DNA of 26,010 nucleotides from DATCSE01 sp036568605 (GTDB lineage Bacteria; Pseudomonadota; Gammaproteobacteria; Burkholderiales; Burkholderiaceae_C): positions 1-26,010 of the forward strand of contig DATCSE010000004.1 of assembly GCA_036568605.1 (NCBI GenBank), given 5' to 3'. The notes under the pieces are model-generated. The model worked only from the letters and a program-made list of their open reading frames with translations. It was not told the origin of the DNA and searched no databases. The position numbers and the translations under genes are program-made. Positions 23,917 to 26,010 of this stretch are shown here, piece by piece; the stretch's first letter is position 1, and every line of letters starts with the position of its first letter.

Positions 23917-25037
23917 CCACATCCTCACGGCTGCAAGGCCGCATCCTCACTCCCAACGGATTCGTCGACGGCACGATCGTCTTCGATGCCGGGGGGCGCA
24001 TCGACACGATCGAAGGCACCCCGGTGCCGCTGCAGGCAGCGCGCGACACCCGCAGCGCGCTGATCCTGCCCGGCTTCATCGACCTGCACGTGCACGGCGG
24101 CGGCGGCCATGACGTGATGGAAGGCGGCGCTGCCGCCTCGCGCATCGCCGAGCTGCACGTGCGCCACGGCACGACGACGCTGCTCGCGACGACGATGACC
24201 GCGCCGATGAGCGATCTCGAAGCCGCGTTCGATGCGCTGGCGCCGGTGTTCGCCGCGCCGCGCGCGAAGCGTGCCGCGCGCATCCTCGGCGTGCACCTCG
24301 AGGGTCCGTACATCAACTCCGGCAAGCTCGGCGCGCAGCCCGACTATGCGCGGCCGCTCAGCGGCGACGAGATCCGCCGTCTCGACGCGAAGGCGCCGAT
24401 CCGCCTGATCACGCTCGCGCCGGAGGTCGACGGCAACATGGAAGTGATCGAGTCGCTGGTCGCGGCCGGTTACTGCGTGCAGATCGGCCACACGCTGGCG
24501 AGCTACGAGCAGAGCGTGGAGGCGATGGCGCGCGGCGCGCGCGGCTTCACGCACCTGTTCAACGCGATGAGCGGCATGCACCATCGCGAGCCGGGCGTGG
24601 TCGGTGCGGCGCTCGCGCATGCGCAGCATTCGGAGCTGATCCCGGACCTGCTGCATGTGCACCCCGGCGCGATCAAGGTCGCGCTGCGGGCGATCCCGCA
24701 CTTGTATTGCGTGACCGATTCGACCGCCGCGGCCGGCATGCCGGACGGCGAGTACCGCTTGGGCCGCCAGACGGTGACCAAATGCCTGGGCGGCGTGCGC
24801 CTGGCCGACGGCACGCTGGCCGGCTCGACGCTGACGATGGACGAAGGCCTGCGCAACCTGGTCGACAAGCTCGGTCTCGATCTCGCCGACGCGTCGCGCC
24901 GCACCGCGACCTACGCGGCCGATCACCTGGGCGTCGCGGACCGCGGCCGTCTGCAGCGGGGCGCGTGGGGAGATGCGGTCGTGCTCGATCGCGACTTGAA
25001 GATCACCGGCGTCATCGTCGAGGGAACCGAGGTATGA
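23913..25037 (+). CDS. nagA: N-acetylglucosamine-6-phosphate deacetylase
   Basis: 374 residues, amidohydrolase TIM barrel. Metal and catalytic motifs in order are 'FIDLHVHGGGG' (His 59, His 61), 'GVHLEGPYIN' (Glu 130, metal ligand), 'IGHTLAS' (His 193), 'FTHLFNAMSGMHHREPG' (His 214) and 'CVTDSTAAAG' with catalytic Asp 269. It removes acetate from GlcNAc-6-P to give GlcN-6-P in the cytoplasm. The usual 'VTDA' is 'VTDS' here, a conservative change. It overlaps the regulator and the next gene by ATGA at both ends, so the operon is tightly coupled. Confidence 0.97.
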   Translation: MTTSSRLQGRILTPNGFVDGTIVFDAGGRIDTIEGTPVPLQAARDTRSALILPGFIDLHVHGGGGHDVMEGGAAASRIAELHVRHGTTTLLATTMTAPMSDLEAAFDALAPVFAAPRAKRAARILGVHLEGPYINSGKLGAQPDYARPLSGDEIRRLDAKAPIRLITLAPEVDGNMEVIESLVAAGYCVQIGHTLASYEQSVEAMARGARGFTHLFNAMSGMHHREPGVVGAALAHAQHSELIPDLLHVHPGAIKVALRAIPHLYCVTDSTAAAGMPDGEYRLGRQTVTKCLGGVRLADGTLAGSTLTMDEGLRNLVDKLGLDLADASRRTATYAADHLGVADRGRLQRGAWGDAVVLDRDLKITGVIVEGTEV

Positions 25038-26010
25038 GCATGTCGACGAATTCGAAGATGCGCGACGAGGCGCTGGAGGCGCCGGCCGCCATCGCGCGCC
25101 AGCTCGCGCAGGACGATGCCGCATACCGCCGCTTCGGCGCGCAGCTGCGCACGCATCTGCCGAGTGCCTTGCTGACCGTCGCCCGCGGCAGCTCGGACCA
25201 TGCCGCGCATTTCATGGCCTACCTGATCATGGCGCGGCTGGGGCGCCTCGTGACCTCGCTGCCGATGTCGCTGATCACGCTGTACCAGTCGCAGATCGTC
25301 TGCGACGGGCTGGTGTCGCTGGCGTTCTCGCAATCGGGGCAGAGCCCGGACCTGGTGGCGCCGACGCGCTTCTTCGGCACCGGCGGCGCGCGCACCGCGG
25401 CTTTCGTCAACGATGCGGCGTCGCCACTGGCGCAGGCGTCGCAATGGGTGTTCCCGCTGCATGCCGGCACCGAGGCGAGCGTCGCCGCGACGAAGAGCTT
25501 CATCGCGCAGCTGGTCGCCGGCGCGCGGCTGGTCGCCGCCTGGCAGGACGACGTCGCGCTGCAGGCCGCAATCGCCGCGCTGCCCGGCGCACTCGAGCGC
25601 GCGGCGCGGCAGGACTGGTCGGCCGCGCTGCCGGTGCTGGCCGATGCCGACCGGCTGTTCGTGATCGGGCGCGGCACCGGCCTCGCGATCGCGCAGGAGG
25701 CCGCGCTGAAGTTCAAGGAGACCTGCGCGATCCAGGCCGAGGCGTTCTCCGGCGCGGAAGTGAAGCACGGCCCGATGGCGCTGGTCGGCGAAGGTTATCC
25801 GCTGCTGGTGTTCGCGCCGCGCGGGCCGGCACTGCCGGGGCTGCTCGCGCTGGCCGACGAGATGCGCGGCCGCGGTGCCCGCGTGCTGCTCGCGGCACCG
25901 GCCGGCACGCCGGGCAGCGAGCTCGTGATCGCCGAGACCGGCTCGGTCGATTTCGACCCGATCGCGGCGATCCAGAGCTTCTACCCGATGGTCGAGGCGC
26001 TGGCGCGTAC
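25034..26010 (+). CDS. Glucosamine-6-phosphate deaminase, NagB-II (SIS-domain) type, C-terminus cut
   Basis: 325 complete codons are visible and the frame is still open at the window edge; the family is about 340-350 residues, so only the last 15-25 are missing. It has two SIS domains. The first contains 'ARGSSDHAAH' (about 50-59) and 'SQSGQSPD' (99-106), with 'TKSFIAQL' after. The second contains 'VIGRGTGLAIAQEAALKFKE' and the catalytic segment 'EAFSGAEVKHGPMALVGEG' (about 236-254). It resembles the isomerase half of GlmS but has no glutaminase domain, which fits NagB-II as known in Shewanella and xanthomonads: GlcN-6-P to fructose-6-P plus ammonia. An AgaS-type deaminase is the alternative, made less likely by nagA next door. 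Confidence 0.9.
   Translation, partial: MSMSTNSKMRDEALEAPAAIARQLAQDDAAYRRFGAQLRTHLPSALLTVARGSSDHAAHFMAYLIMARLGRLVTSLPMSLITLYQSQIVCDGLVSLAFSQSGQSPDLVAPTRFFGTGGARTAAFVNDAASPLAQASQWVFPLHAGTEASVAATKSFIAQLVAGARLVAAWQDDVALQAAIAALPGALERAARQDWSAALPVLADADRLFVIGRGTGLAIAQEAALKFKETCAIQAEAFSGAEVKHGPMALVGEGYPLLVFAPRGPALPGLLALADEMRGRGARVLLAAPAGTPGSELVIAETGSVDFDPIAAIQSFYPMVEALAR

Overview
The window is a very GC-rich (about 70% by eye), densely coded chromosomal segment of a betaproteobacterium, most likely Burkholderiales. The gene order mltA / apaG / rpe / gph / trpE-trpG-trpD-trpC / ung is the familiar Burkholderiales layout. The repeat between trpD and trpC also resembles intergenic repeats of the Rubrivivax/Leptothrix-type branch, but that placement is an inference from memory. 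No phage, transposase, CRISPR array, rRNA or tRNA was seen.

Region by region. 1-2306: two tandem GGDEF (diguanylate cyclase) genes, the first cut by the window edge. 2392-4345: a small secreted repeat protein, then an Lrp/AsnC regulator divergent from a DMT/EamA exporter. 4372-9138: a mostly minus-strand block of apaG, a multi-pass 'site-specific recombinase' family protein, an unrecognised protein and mltA, with a 40-residue membrane peptide on the plus strand between the last two. 9211-14522: rpe and gph, normally neighbours, separated here by a zinc CDF exporter, cbpA-cbpM and a third GGDEF protein. 14510-15166: a secreted chalcone-isomerase-like protein on the minus strand. 15201-20617: the trp operon (trpE, trpG, an L-threonine aldolase gene, trpD, trpC), with ung coupled at the end. 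21484-26010: a TonB-like gene, then a GlcNAc catabolic operon of BadF-type kinase, GntR regulator, nagA and a NagB-II-type deaminase cut by the window end. Most genes within the trp and nag operons overlap by ATGA or GTGA.

How they work together. The trp genes convert chorismate to indole-glycerol phosphate; trpF, trpB and trpA are not here. Upstream of trpE is a short ORF encoding 26 residues with a Trp-Pro-Trp stretch, followed directly by hairpins, which suggests ribosome-mediated attenuation. A 164-bp insertion flanked by a 7-bp direct repeat separates trpD from trpC, yet leaves an open 55-codon frame that overlaps both neighbours by ATGA. The nag genes phosphorylate amino sugar by a kinase rather than a PTS, deacetylate GlcNAc-6-P and deaminate GlcN-6-P. 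A 17-bp imperfect palindrome lies between -35 and -10 elements in front of the kinase gene, and a related site precedes the TonB-like gene, so both may be controlled by the GntR regulator encoded in the operon.

Nothing here is a clearly new system. The best candidates for second looks are the trp leader, the trpD/trpC insertion, the threonine aldolase inside the trp operon, the shared nag/TonB operator and the small membrane peptide.
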